From positions 1 through 41,239 of the forward strand of contig JAJFTF010000010.1 of NCBI GenBank assembly GCA_021373185.1: a stretch of 41,239 nt of DNA, given 5' to 3'. The position numbers and the translations under genes are program-made. The stretch comes from Betaproteobacteria bacterium. Lineage in GTDB: Bacteria; Pseudomonadota; Gammaproteobacteria; Burkholderiales; Sulfuricellaceae. The notes beneath the pieces were generated by a model. That model was not told the DNA's origin. It made no database searches and saw nothing but the letters and a program-made list of their open reading frames with translations. Below are positions 14,559 to 21,400 of this stretch, piece after piece; position 1 is the first letter of the stretch, and each line of letters begins with the position of its first letter.

Positions 14559-15545
14559 ATGGCCAGCGGAAAATTACTGCGGCAACTCATCAAATCGGGA
14601 ACGCAAGGCGATGCTTCGGGATTTCGCGCAGCGTCCGAGGCAGTGATCAAAGAGGAGCGCGAGAAGAACCATCATCTGCTCGCAAATGACCTAGAGCGCT
14701 TGCTTTACGGCGATCAGGCAAACTTCGGGAAGAATGCGCGGAAGCTGCAAAGTTTGCCCAGCGTGCCGACAAATAAAGACAACGGCCTCGCGCTACTAGA
14801 AGAGCGTGCCGTGATTCGAGAGGAGAAAGACATCATTCTCTCGGATGCTTCGCAGTCGGCACTCGATGAAATCCTGATGGAGCACAACCGGACGGACGTG
14901 CTCCGATCCTATGGCCTGCAACCCGCGCAGAAGCTGTTGTTTTGCGGGCCTCCCGGCTGCGGCAAGACGCTGGCCGCAGAAGTCATCGCGCATTCCCTGT
15001 CCATGCCGCTCATCCTCGTTCGACTGGACTCGATCATATCGTCGTTTCTGGGGGAGACGGCTGCGAATTTGCGAAAAGTGTTCGATTACGTCGCAACGCA
15101 TCCCATGGTCGCCTTGTTTGACGAATTCGACGCCTTGACCAAGGATCGTGGCGACAGCGCCGATCATGGGGAGCTCAAGCGCTCCGTCAACGCGGTCCTG
15201 CAAATGATGGATAGCTATCGTGGGGAAAGCATCCTTATTGCTACGACCAACTACGAAACGTTGCTCGACAAGGCTATTTGGCGGCGCTTTGATGAAGTCG
15301 TGCACTTCGAGATGCCAAACCTGGAGCAGATCAAGCGCCTGCTCGCGCTCAAATTGTCGGGAATCCGGCGTAACTTTGAGACGGACGATGCGAAGGTTGC
15401 CTCGTTGTTCAAGGGCATGTCGCACGCCGACATCGAGCGAGTTCTTCGGCGCTCCGTCAAGGAAATGGCCCTGTCCGGGCGTGAGTTCCTGGAGAAAAGC
15501 CACCTCGATACCGCGCTTGCCCGTGAGTATCGTCATAAGAGTTAA
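14559..15545 (+). CDS. AAA+ ATPase of the type often paired with a subtilisin-like protease
   Basis: This 328 aa ATPase follows a GAGGAG site. The N-terminal 50 residues (LLRQLIKSGTQGD...AVIKEEREKNHHLLANDLERLL) match, from memory, the adaptor-like region of AAA+ proteins encoded beside S8 serine proteases in genomic and prophage islands. The core has Walker A GPPGCGKT (K136), Walker B ALFDEFD (D188, E189), sensor-1 TTN (N231) and a candidate arginine finger WRRFDE (R242/R243). No protease gene is adjacent; small ORFs flank it. It may act as an unfoldase or remodeller, possibly as a defence or superinfection-exclusion moron, which is inferred. Confidence 0.9.
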   Translation: MASGKLLRQLIKSGTQGDASGFRAASEAVIKEEREKNHHLLANDLERLLYGDQANFGKNARKLQSLPSVPTNKDNGLALLEERAVIREEKDIILSDASQSALDEILMEHNRTDVLRSYGLQPAQKLLFCGPPGCGKTLAAEVIAHSLSMPLILVRLDSIISSFLGETAANLRKVFDYVATHPMVALFDEFDALTKDRGDSADHGELKRSVNAVLQMMDSYRGESILIATTNYETLLDKAIWRRFDEVVHFEMPNLEQIKRLLALKLSGIRRNFETDDAKVASLFKGMSHADIERVLRRSVKEMALSGREFLEKSHLDTALAREYRHKS

Positions 15546-15562
15546 GAGATGGAGGGGGAGGC

Positions 15563-15601
15563 ATGGCCTACAGTGATGGCGATGTGGCTGGATATGGATA
15601 G
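15563..15601 (+). pseudogene. 12 aa remnant or minigene of a Gly-dipeptide protein
   Basis: After a GGAGGGGGAGG site an ATG opens MAYSDGDVAGYG followed by a stop. The composition echoes the (GX)n tail of the gene at 13615 and the MAYSDGDG starts of related phage proteins that I recall. It may be a truncated copy left by recombination between the duplicated blocks. Confidence 0.35.
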
Positions 15602-15610
15602 AGAGAAAGT

Positions 15611-15871
15611 ATGAGCAAGTATAAAGAAGGCCATTACCTCATTCGCCTGTTCGACGAGTATGGGACACCTTGCGGGTGGGGCGATACTCAGACAACCAGC
15701 GTTGCTGCAATCAAAACGGGGAAACAAGCTGTAGCGGCTGGAGAATGCGAGAGTTTCGCTGCGCTGAGGGTTTTCTATAACAGCGTAGCGCACCACGAGC
15801 GCTGGCTGCCGTCCCCCGAGCAGCTTGATAGAGCGCTGGCGATTATTCGGGCGATGGAGGAATCAAAATGA
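15611..15871 (+). CDS. Small conserved protein, copy B of duplicated gene
   Basis: This 86 aa protein (MSKYKEGHYLIRLFD...) is a paralogue of the product of 11945-12214 over its whole length, with conserved blocks and some drift between them. The next gene is again a paralogue of the second gene of block A, so at least two genes were duplicated together. The ATG follows GAGAGAAAGT, a modest ribosome site. The junction GAGGAATCAAAATGA couples it to the next gene. Confidence 0.85.
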   Translation: MSKYKEGHYLIRLFDEYGTPCGWGDTQTTSVAAIKTGKQAVAAGECESFAALRVFYNSVAHHERWLPSPEQLDRALAIIRAMEESK

Positions 15872-16047
15872 ACGCAGCAGACAAAGTAACAGTGCACCAT
15901 TCACCGGCTGAAGCAAAAGAAATATCTCAAGCACTAATCGATATTGAAAACGAGCGAGGTGCGCCCATTGACGCACTGAGCTTCATGTTCGGCGTGAGGT
16001 TTGCAGAGCAGCGGATTGGGATTTATATTGAAGAGGAATCAAAATGA
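15868..16047 (+). CDS. Soluble paralogue of the 12211-12501 protein C-terminus
   Basis: This 59 aa ORF begins MNAADKVTVHHSPAEAKEIS. Residues about 18-52 (EISQALIDIENERGAPIDAL, then SFMFGVRFAEQRIG) match the C-terminal domain of the 96 aa membrane protein in block A. It has no membrane segment; instead the next gene encodes a separate membrane protein. It ends EEESK, and its 3' junction GAGGAATCAAAATGA is a repeat of the one before it. Confidence 0.75.
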   Translation: MNAADKVTVHHSPAEAKEISQALIDIENERGAPIDALSFMFGVRFAEQRIGIYIEEESK

Positions 16048-16250
16048 CAGAAACTTATTTAGTATTGGCGTTTTTTGCGGTCGCCGTCGGATGCGTTGTG
16101 CTTGGCGGGTATATCATGGAAGTCCATGACAAAAAATATGTAAAGAACATCCGAGAAGATTACCGAAAGATAATAGCTCACAAAGATGAGGAGAGATGTC
16201 GTTTAGAAAATCGCGACCGCCTCAATTGCGCCAATAAAAACGGAGATTGA
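16044..16250 (+). CDS. Small membrane protein
   Basis: This 68 aa protein has one transmembrane segment at about residues 5-25 (YLVLAFFAVAVGCVVLGGYI), followed by a charged, probably cytoplasmic tail (HDKKYVKNIREDYRKIIAHK...). It begins MTE like the membrane gene of block A but is otherwise different. It is ATGA-coupled to the preceding gene. The function is unknown. Confidence 0.7.
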   Translation: MTETYLVLAFFAVAVGCVVLGGYIMEVHDKKYVKNIREDYRKIIAHKDEERCRLENRDRLNCANKNGD

Positions 16251-16252
16251 AA

Positions 16253-16423
16253 ATGAAGCCATTCAATCTTGAGAAAGCATTGGCCGGGGAGCCGGTCGTT
16301 ACCCGAGATGGTATTCCTGTAACAGACTTTCACTACTTTGAAAGAGAAAAGTCGGTCTTCAAGGTGTGCGCCCTTGTCGATGGAATAGTGGAAAGGTTCA
16401 CGGCGGACGGTGAAAATGATTGA
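16253..16423 (+). CDS. Small phage protein, NLEKALAGEPV type
   Basis: This 56 aa protein begins MKPFNLEKALAGEPVVTRDG, a start recalled from many small phage proteins (often with TRDGR following). Its second half (VTDFHYFEREKSVFKVCALV) is related to the middle of the protein at 13615-14082. It probably forms a compact beta domain; the function is unknown. It starts 2 bases after the previous stop. Confidence 0.75.
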   Translation: MKPFNLEKALAGEPVVTRDGIPVTDFHYFEREKSVFKVCALVDGIVERFTADGEND

Positions 16424-16434
16424 GGAGTGGGAAG

Positions 16435-16632
16435 ATGATCGGTGAAACTTTCGGTAAATGGACGGTCCTGAAAGACGCGGGCAAGGACAAACACGGCAAA
16501 AGTATTGTGCTCTGCAAATGTGAATGCGGAACGCGCCGAAAAGTCTTGGTCACCCGGCTCAAGTACGGGCATAGCCGCTCGTGTGGGTGCGTGGTCAAGG
16601 CTATGCGCCGGGCCATCAACTTTGCCCCCTGA
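16435..16632 (+). CDS. Small zinc-ribbon-like protein (AP2/HNH-associated type)
   Basis: The ATG at 16435 follows GAGGAGTGG. This 65 aa protein reads FGKWTVLKDAGKDKHGKSIV then CKCECGTRRKV and SRSCGC. The four Cys in CxC-xCG...SCGC form are typical of the small DNA-binding module found alone in phages and at the N-terminus of some HNH or AP2-type homing endonucleases. It could be a regulator near the lysogeny region; no nuclease domain is attached. Confidence 0.75.
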   Translation: MIGETFGKWTVLKDAGKDKHGKSIVLCKCECGTRRKVLVTRLKYGHSRSCGCVVKAMRRAINFAP

Positions 16633-16640
16633 TAAGACCC

Positions 16641-16979
16641 ATGCTGACCACCAAACACGTCGCACAACAACTTAACGTCTCGCAGTCGACGGTGCTGCGC
16701 TGGATCAACCTGGGCTGGCTCGCCGCCTTTCGGGCCGGCACGGTCCTACGGATAGACCCAAAAGACCTCGAAGCCTTTATACTGTGCCGCCGGCAAGACC
16801 CGGTACAGCCATGCCCTACCGCCAAGCAAAATCGCAGTTCTGGACCATCTCCTACATTGACGCCAGCGGAAAGCAGGTTAGACGCGCTTCTGGCACTACC
16901 GACTACGCCGAGGCGAAAGCTCTTGAACAGAAGCTGCGGGCCGAAGGGTTCGAGGCCCGCAAGAAAGCCGGCGGCGTGA
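16641..16979 (+). CDS. xis: Excisionase-like helix-turn-helix protein
   Basis: This 112 aa protein starts at the ATG at 16641. Residues 1-50 (LTTKHVAQQLNVSQSTVLRW, then INLGWLAAFRAG and LRIDPKDLEAF) form a MerR/excisionase-type winged HTH (HTH_17-like). The remaining part is Pro/Ser/Arg-rich and overlaps the integrase start in another frame by 169 bases, an arrangement reminiscent of lambda xis-int. It is expected to bend attachment-site DNA and direct excision, and may also repress int. The tail is of low complexity, so the true protein could rely mostly on the N-terminal half. Confidence 0.72.
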   Translation: MLTTKHVAQQLNVSQSTVLRWINLGWLAAFRAGTVLRIDPKDLEAFILCRRQDPVQPCPTAKQNRSSGPSPTLTPAESRLDALLALPTTPRRKLLNRSCGPKGSRPARKPAA

Positions 16980-17782
16980 GCGCTAGTTTTCAAAGAGTCC
17001 TTTTGGAGTACGTCACGAAAAAGGGGCCGCTGGACCCCACGACCAAAAGTCGCTGCAAGCTCCTGCTGGCCCATTTTCGTGACAAAGCGCTGCCCGACAT
17101 TACGCGCCAGGATGTCATTGACTATGCGGAAAAGCGGCTGACGACCGTGAGTCAGTCGACCGTCAACCGCGAGATGACCATCTTGTCAGCGGCCATTGCG
17201 GAGTTCAATCGGCGCCACGGGTGCGACATCCCCAATCCCGCCAGCAAAATGAAGAAGCGGGAGCCCGAGGGCCGCGTGCGCTGGATCACCAAGGCGGAAG
17301 CCCGGTATCTCATTGCGTGCGCGTCGCCGCAGGTGGCGGATTTCATCACCCTGGGGTTGATGACCGGGATGCGCAACGGCGAGATGATGGAGCTGACTTG
17401 GGATCGGGTCGACCGCCAACGCGGGATCATCCTGCTGGAAGCCCAGCACACCAAAACGGAACGGCGCCGGACCATACCGATTCACGAGAAGGCGGAGGAA
17501 GCCCTGGCCCGGTGTCGGACGCGATGGCCGCGGTCCCCGTATGTTTTCGGGGGCTATGGGTCCTTCAAGAAGGGGTTCGCTGGCGCCTGTGCGCGGGCCG
17601 GGATCACGAACTTCCACATCCACGACTTGCGCCACACCTTCGCCTCTTGGCTGGTCATGGCGGGGGTCAATCTCTACGAGGTGAAGGACCTACTTGGCCA
17701 CAGCTCGATCGAGCTGACACAGCGGTATGCCCACCTGGCACCCGAGAATCTGCGGCGTGCGGTGGGGACCCTGTCGGTATGA
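16811..17782 (+). CDS. int: Tyrosine-family phage integrase
   Basis: This 323 aa recombinase integrates and excises the phage. The ATG at 16811 (MPYRQAKSQFW) is preferred over a GTG at 16784. The N-terminal part is an arm-binding beta domain, residues about 55-150 are the SAM-like core-binding domain, and the catalytic domain shows R188 (TGMRNGE), K215, H271 and R274 (HDLRH), H297 (LGHSS) and nucleophile Y306 (TQRYAHL). All catalytic residues are present. Its stop codon lies within the first TATGATAACGG repeat, and a tRNA-Arg 3' end follows 106 bases later, identifying the probable attachment site. Confidence 0.96.
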   Translation: MPYRQAKSQFWTISYIDASGKQVRRASGTTDYAEAKALEQKLRAEGFEARKKAGGVSASFQRVLLEYVTKKGPLDPTTKSRCKLLLAHFRDKALPDITRQDVIDYAEKRLTTVSQSTVNREMTILSAAIAEFNRRHGCDIPNPASKMKKREPEGRVRWITKAEARYLIACASPQVADFITLGLMTGMRNGEMMELTWDRVDRQRGIILLEAQHTKTERRRTIPIHEKAEEALARCRTRWPRSPYVFGGYGSFKKGFAGACARAGITNFHIHDLRHTFASWLVMAGVNLYEVKDLLGHSSIELTQRYAHLAPENLRRAVGTLSV

Positions 17783-17799
17783 TAACGGTATGATAACGG
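17776..17799. repeat. Tandem 11 bp repeats, left of the attachment core
   Basis: TATGATAACGG occurs twice in tandem (17778-17788 and 17789-17799), each preceded by GG. Related copies lie on the other side of the tRNA fragment. Position and direct repetition fit arm-type binding sites of a tyrosine integrase. Confidence 0.6.
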
Positions 17800-17887
17800 C
17801 CTTTTCGACCCCAGGCGTGGCGCGGCTTGCAGAGGCAGTATGCTATAGCGTCTACGCTGTGGATAACTTGCTAAGCCATTGATTTGA

Positions 17888-17940
17888 TGGCGCGCCCGAT
17901 ACGATTCGAACGTACGACCTTTGCCTTCGGAGGGCAAATC
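17888..17940 (-). other. attP: attP core: 3' half of a tRNA-Arg(CCG) gene
   Basis: Read on the minus strand from 17940 to 17888, the sequence forms an anticodon arm (TTGCC-CTCCGAA-GGCAA, anticodon CCG at 17930-17928), a 5-base variable loop, a 5 bp T-arm with loop TTCGAAT, the 3' acceptor strand CGGGCGC, discriminator G and CCA. The D arm and 5' acceptor strand are missing upstream, so it is not a complete tRNA gene. This is the usual form of a phage attachment site: integration into a host tRNA-Arg gene restores the 3' half. Confidence 0.85.
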
Positions 17941-17950
17941 GCTAGTGGTT

Positions 17951-17973
17951 GAGGCCCAGTACGGCGGGGCCTC
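17951..17973. terminator. GC-rich stem-loop between convergent int and ferritin genes
   Basis: GAGGCCC (17951-17957) pairs with GGGCCTC (17967-17973) around a 9-base loop. It lies between the converging integrase and late operons, where a bidirectional terminator would be expected, but no T-tract follows on either strand. It could equally be part of attP structure. Confidence 0.35.
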
Positions 17974-17980
17974 GGCGCCG

Positions 17981-18006
17981 GGTATGATAGAAAGTATGAT
18001 AACCGT
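17981..18006. repeat. Repeats right of the attachment core
   Basis: TATGATAG (17983-17990) and TATGATAACCG (17995-18005) are direct relatives of the TATGATAACGG pair at 17778-17799. All four copies point the same way and flank the tRNA fragment, as expected for integrase arm sites. Confidence 0.55.
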
Positions 18007-18007
18007 T

Positions 18008-18463
18008 CTAAAGTTGGGCCTGAAGGTAGTTGGCTTTGCCCAATTCGGCGATCAGTTCCAGCTGCGTGTTCAGCCAGGTCACATGGTCCTCGGTGTCGGT
18101 GATCAAACCACGCAACACGTTGCTGGTTTCCCAGTCGGCGGCCTTGCCTTCGGCCAGAGTGTTCAGCGCGTTCAGGGAGTCGAGAACAGACTGCTCCACC
18201 TCCAGGTCAGCCGCCAGCATGGCCGGCACATCGCACTTCTTGATGGGATCTGAGACCAGCTCGGGCAGGTAATTCGGCGCTCCGTCCAGCTGCTGAATGC
18301 GGTAGATCAGTTTGTGCGCGTGGCCCAGTTCTTCCTCGGCCTCCTCGGTGTACTTGTCGGCCAGCTTGTTGTACCCATGGAATCGCAGCATCTGCGCTTG
18401 ACCGGAGTACCGGAGGTGGGCGCTGAGTTCCATCGGCAGGTGTTTGTTCAGTTCGTCGATCAT
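18008..18463 (-). CDS. Bacterioferritin-like protein
   Basis: This 151 aa four-helix ferritin would oxidise and store iron. By eye-alignment with E. coli Bfr, ferroxidase ligands E12, E45/H48, E88 and H127 are present, but the position of Bfr E127 reads Thr (T124) with Glu one residue later. The haem-ligand Met is Leu (EELGH), so haem binding is doubtful. The C-terminus GKANYLQAQ is typical Bfr. It starts 12 bases after the stop of the 1999 aa virion-type gene in the same direction, with GAGGGC as ribosome site, and ends at attP. It therefore looks like the last gene of the late operon, or a moron next to attP, not a chance host flank. Confidence 0.9.
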   Translation of the reverse strand: MIDELNKHLPMELSAHLRYSGQAQMLRFHGYNKLADKYTEEAEEELGHAHKLIYRIQQLDGAPNYLPELVSDPIKKCDVPAMLAADLEVEQSVLDSLNALNTLAEGKAADWETSNVLRGLITDTEDHVTWLNTQLELIAELGKANYLQAQL

Positions 18464-18475
18464 GTGAGCCCTCGG

Positions 18476-21400
18476 TTACTGTTCGATGCCATATTCATCC
18501 ATCGCCTGCTCGCGTTTCTGCCGCTGGCGGTAGGACTTCGCCTGATCCTGCGCGTCGATGACGACTTTCTTTTCGCCCTTGTGGCGGCTGTTGAACTCGG
18601 CGATCCGCTGCCGCGCCTGGGTGACGGCGTCCTTGTCCTTGCTGCGCATCGCGGCGTAGAGTTCGTCCATCAGCGCCTGGCGCACCTTGGTGGCGTTGCC
18701 TTTGGCCTCACGGTCGGATGCCTGCCGGGTGTACGCCTCGGTCGAGCGGGTCGGGGTGAAGCCAAGCCCTTGGAACAACCAGTCAGCAGGGCCGTATTCC
18801 TCGGCGCCGATCTTGGTCACGCCGTGAGTGTTGGTCATGCCCTTGTCGGACAGCTCGGCCGCCTTGGCGGCATTGGAGACCAGCGAGACCGGCATCCGCT
18901 TGAGCGTCGGGTTCTTGATCCAGTCGATCCAGTCCAGGAAATGACTGAGGGCCGGGACGGCGTCCACGAGCTGCGCTCGCATCTGGGTCCGGTCGCCCTT
19001 GAGCGGGTTGTCACGCCGCAGGTTGAGCATGTCCCCCATACCCATACGGCCAGAGAGATCGAGCCCCAGAAGGGCTGGCAGGCCCCTGCGCACGGCAATG
19101 CTGAGGTCTTTGCCCATGATCTGGTCGGTCAGGTCGCGGGCCTTCTTCTCGATGTCCGGTTCGTCGTCGTCCGGGTAGAAGGCGTTGAGCACTTGCTGCA
19201 CGATAGTCGACATGGCGTTGATGCCGAAGAACCCGCCGGTGCCGGTCAAGACGGTATGCACCGCCAGCAGGGAGGTGAGCTGCTTCCTTGCCTCGGCGCG
19301 ACGCGCCGGGCTGACCTCGCGGCTGCCATAAGCGTCCTGATAGGTGTGGGTCATCAGGTTGATCATGCCGATCTGGTACCGGGCAAACTGGAAGATCATC
19401 CGCCAGGCGGGACCCCCGAGCTTGCCTCCCTTACTCAGAATCAGCGGGGTGTGGGCGTCGGAATAGTTCAGCAACGTGTCGTCCACCACCTGAATGGCGT
19501 AGCGGGTCGCCGCTTCCGGGTCTTTGGTCTTGGCTTTCTCCAGTCGGTAGGCCGTCAGCGCGGTAGAGATACGGCTCAGGACTTCCGCCCGGTGGGCCAT
19601 GCTGGCCAGCAGACGCTGCATCTCATCCATCGTGCCGACGCCCGTGCGGGCAATCTGCCCCAGCTCCCGGACCTGACTCTGGTCGATGCTGCCGGCGGCT
19701 TCCAGGACCTTGAGCATTTCGATCTCATCCTTCGGTAAGCCGGATGCCTCGATCTGGTCGGCGAACGAAAAGCGGGTGAACGCCTTGTAGCTGGAGAACG
19801 TCAGCATCTTCGCCGCATCCAGTGCCGCTTGCGACCATTTGCCATAGATCAGCGGCAGGGCGTGCCGCCCGTTCATGTACGGCGCCGAGACAAAGGCCGG
19901 CGACAGTGCGCTCTGAATCCAGAAGGCCGGCGAGGTGGCGAGGCGGCTGTAGTAAAGCAGGGACTGCAAAGCCCCACCGAATTTCACCAGCCCGTTGCGG
20001 TCCTCCTGGGTGTACAGACCGGCGACGGTATGCGCCAAAGCGTCATAGATGGCATTAGCGTCCGCGTCCTTCCGCGACTCGGTCTTCAGTTCACTGAGCC
20101 CCTCCTGGAGTTTGTGCGAATGCTGAAGCCGGGAAATATGGAACGCCTGCGCTCCCCCGTGTTTGGCGATAGCCTGAAGCATCTGTTCGGGTTTCACACC
20201 AGCGACATTCTCGCGCTTCAGGGCCGAGATGAAAATGGAGGTATCTGGCAGCGAAGCGATGAAGGTCTGGGCCAAAGCGTCCTTAACCTCGGCGATCGCC
20301 TTGGCGTCGATGTCGTGGCCCTTCAGGCTCAACTCCGTGGCCTGCTGCATACTGTTCAGCAGGTTCTCCATGCCCAGGTTTAGGCCCGACTTGGGGTCGA
20401 CCTTTTTGCCGGCGAAGCTGTCCCCCTCATTCTCGGCCCCATTCTCCTGGCGCCAGGCGTCAACCTGCCGTTCCGCAGCGGCCCGCGTTTTCTCAAACGA
20501 GACCAGATAATGGTTGGGGTCCTGCTTCAGTTCCTCGACCCGTTTGGTGTCGCCGTCATCGAGAGCCTGCCTGTAGTCCTTCGACTTCCAGACCGCGACG
20601 TAATCGCCGAAACGCACCAACGGGAAGTACGGCCCCGGGTTCTTTTTGGTCAGCGTCTCCAGAGAAGATTTGGTCTTGGCCGCCATGCGCGGTGACATCA
20701 CCTGGTCGATCAGTTTCTCCAGCGCCTCGCGCCGGGCCTGGTTCATGGCCTCGAAGGTATCCCGTACCCCGGCATAGGCTTTCCGCGCCTCCGGCGACAG
20801 CTGTTCGTACTCCCGGCGCAGGGTGTCATAGGTGGGTTTCAGCTTCTCCTGTCCGGCCAAGTGCGCGTTGGCGCCCATACCGAAGCCGATGTCAGGATGA
20901 ATCCGGTTGCGGGTGGCATCCAACATCACCCGGTTGAGGCGTTTCTGTTCCGCCGCCGGCAGCTGGCGAATATTCTCCACTTGCCGAATGACGGTATCGG
21001 ACATCGTCCCCATGGCTTTCTGCATGTCCAGCCGCGCCTGATGAATTTTCCCCAGCGCTTTCAGCTCAGGTTTCCACCGGGTCAACCACCCCGTGGTATT
21101 CATCTGCACAACCATATCCCGGTAGAAATCCTTGACCGGGTCGGCGGCTCCCTGCGCCTTCGGCATGACCTCGTCGGTGACGAAATCCTTGAGGGCGCGA
21201 TACTGCTCCGTGTTATGGGTCGGGAACGTCTGTTGCCGCTGACCCTTGCGAATGCCCTTGGCAATTTGTCGGGCCGTCACGCGGAGTTCTGCGGGGGAGA
21301 GCTGCCGACCCTTGTTGAAGAATCGGAGCGCCTTGGCAACCGTTGCGGAAAGGCGGTCGAAAACCCTATTCCAGAACGGGTCGTCGACATGCTCGGCAGC

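Noticed and set aside
17881..17980. A complete tRNA-Arg gene at the attachment site.
   Set aside because: Only the anticodon arm, T arm and 3' acceptor fit; the upstream bases do not form a D arm or pair with the acceptor strand.
18314..19738. 474-codon + strand frame opposite the giant gene and the ferritin gene.
   Set aside because: It is a shadow of two strongly supported minus-strand genes, with no recognisable motif.
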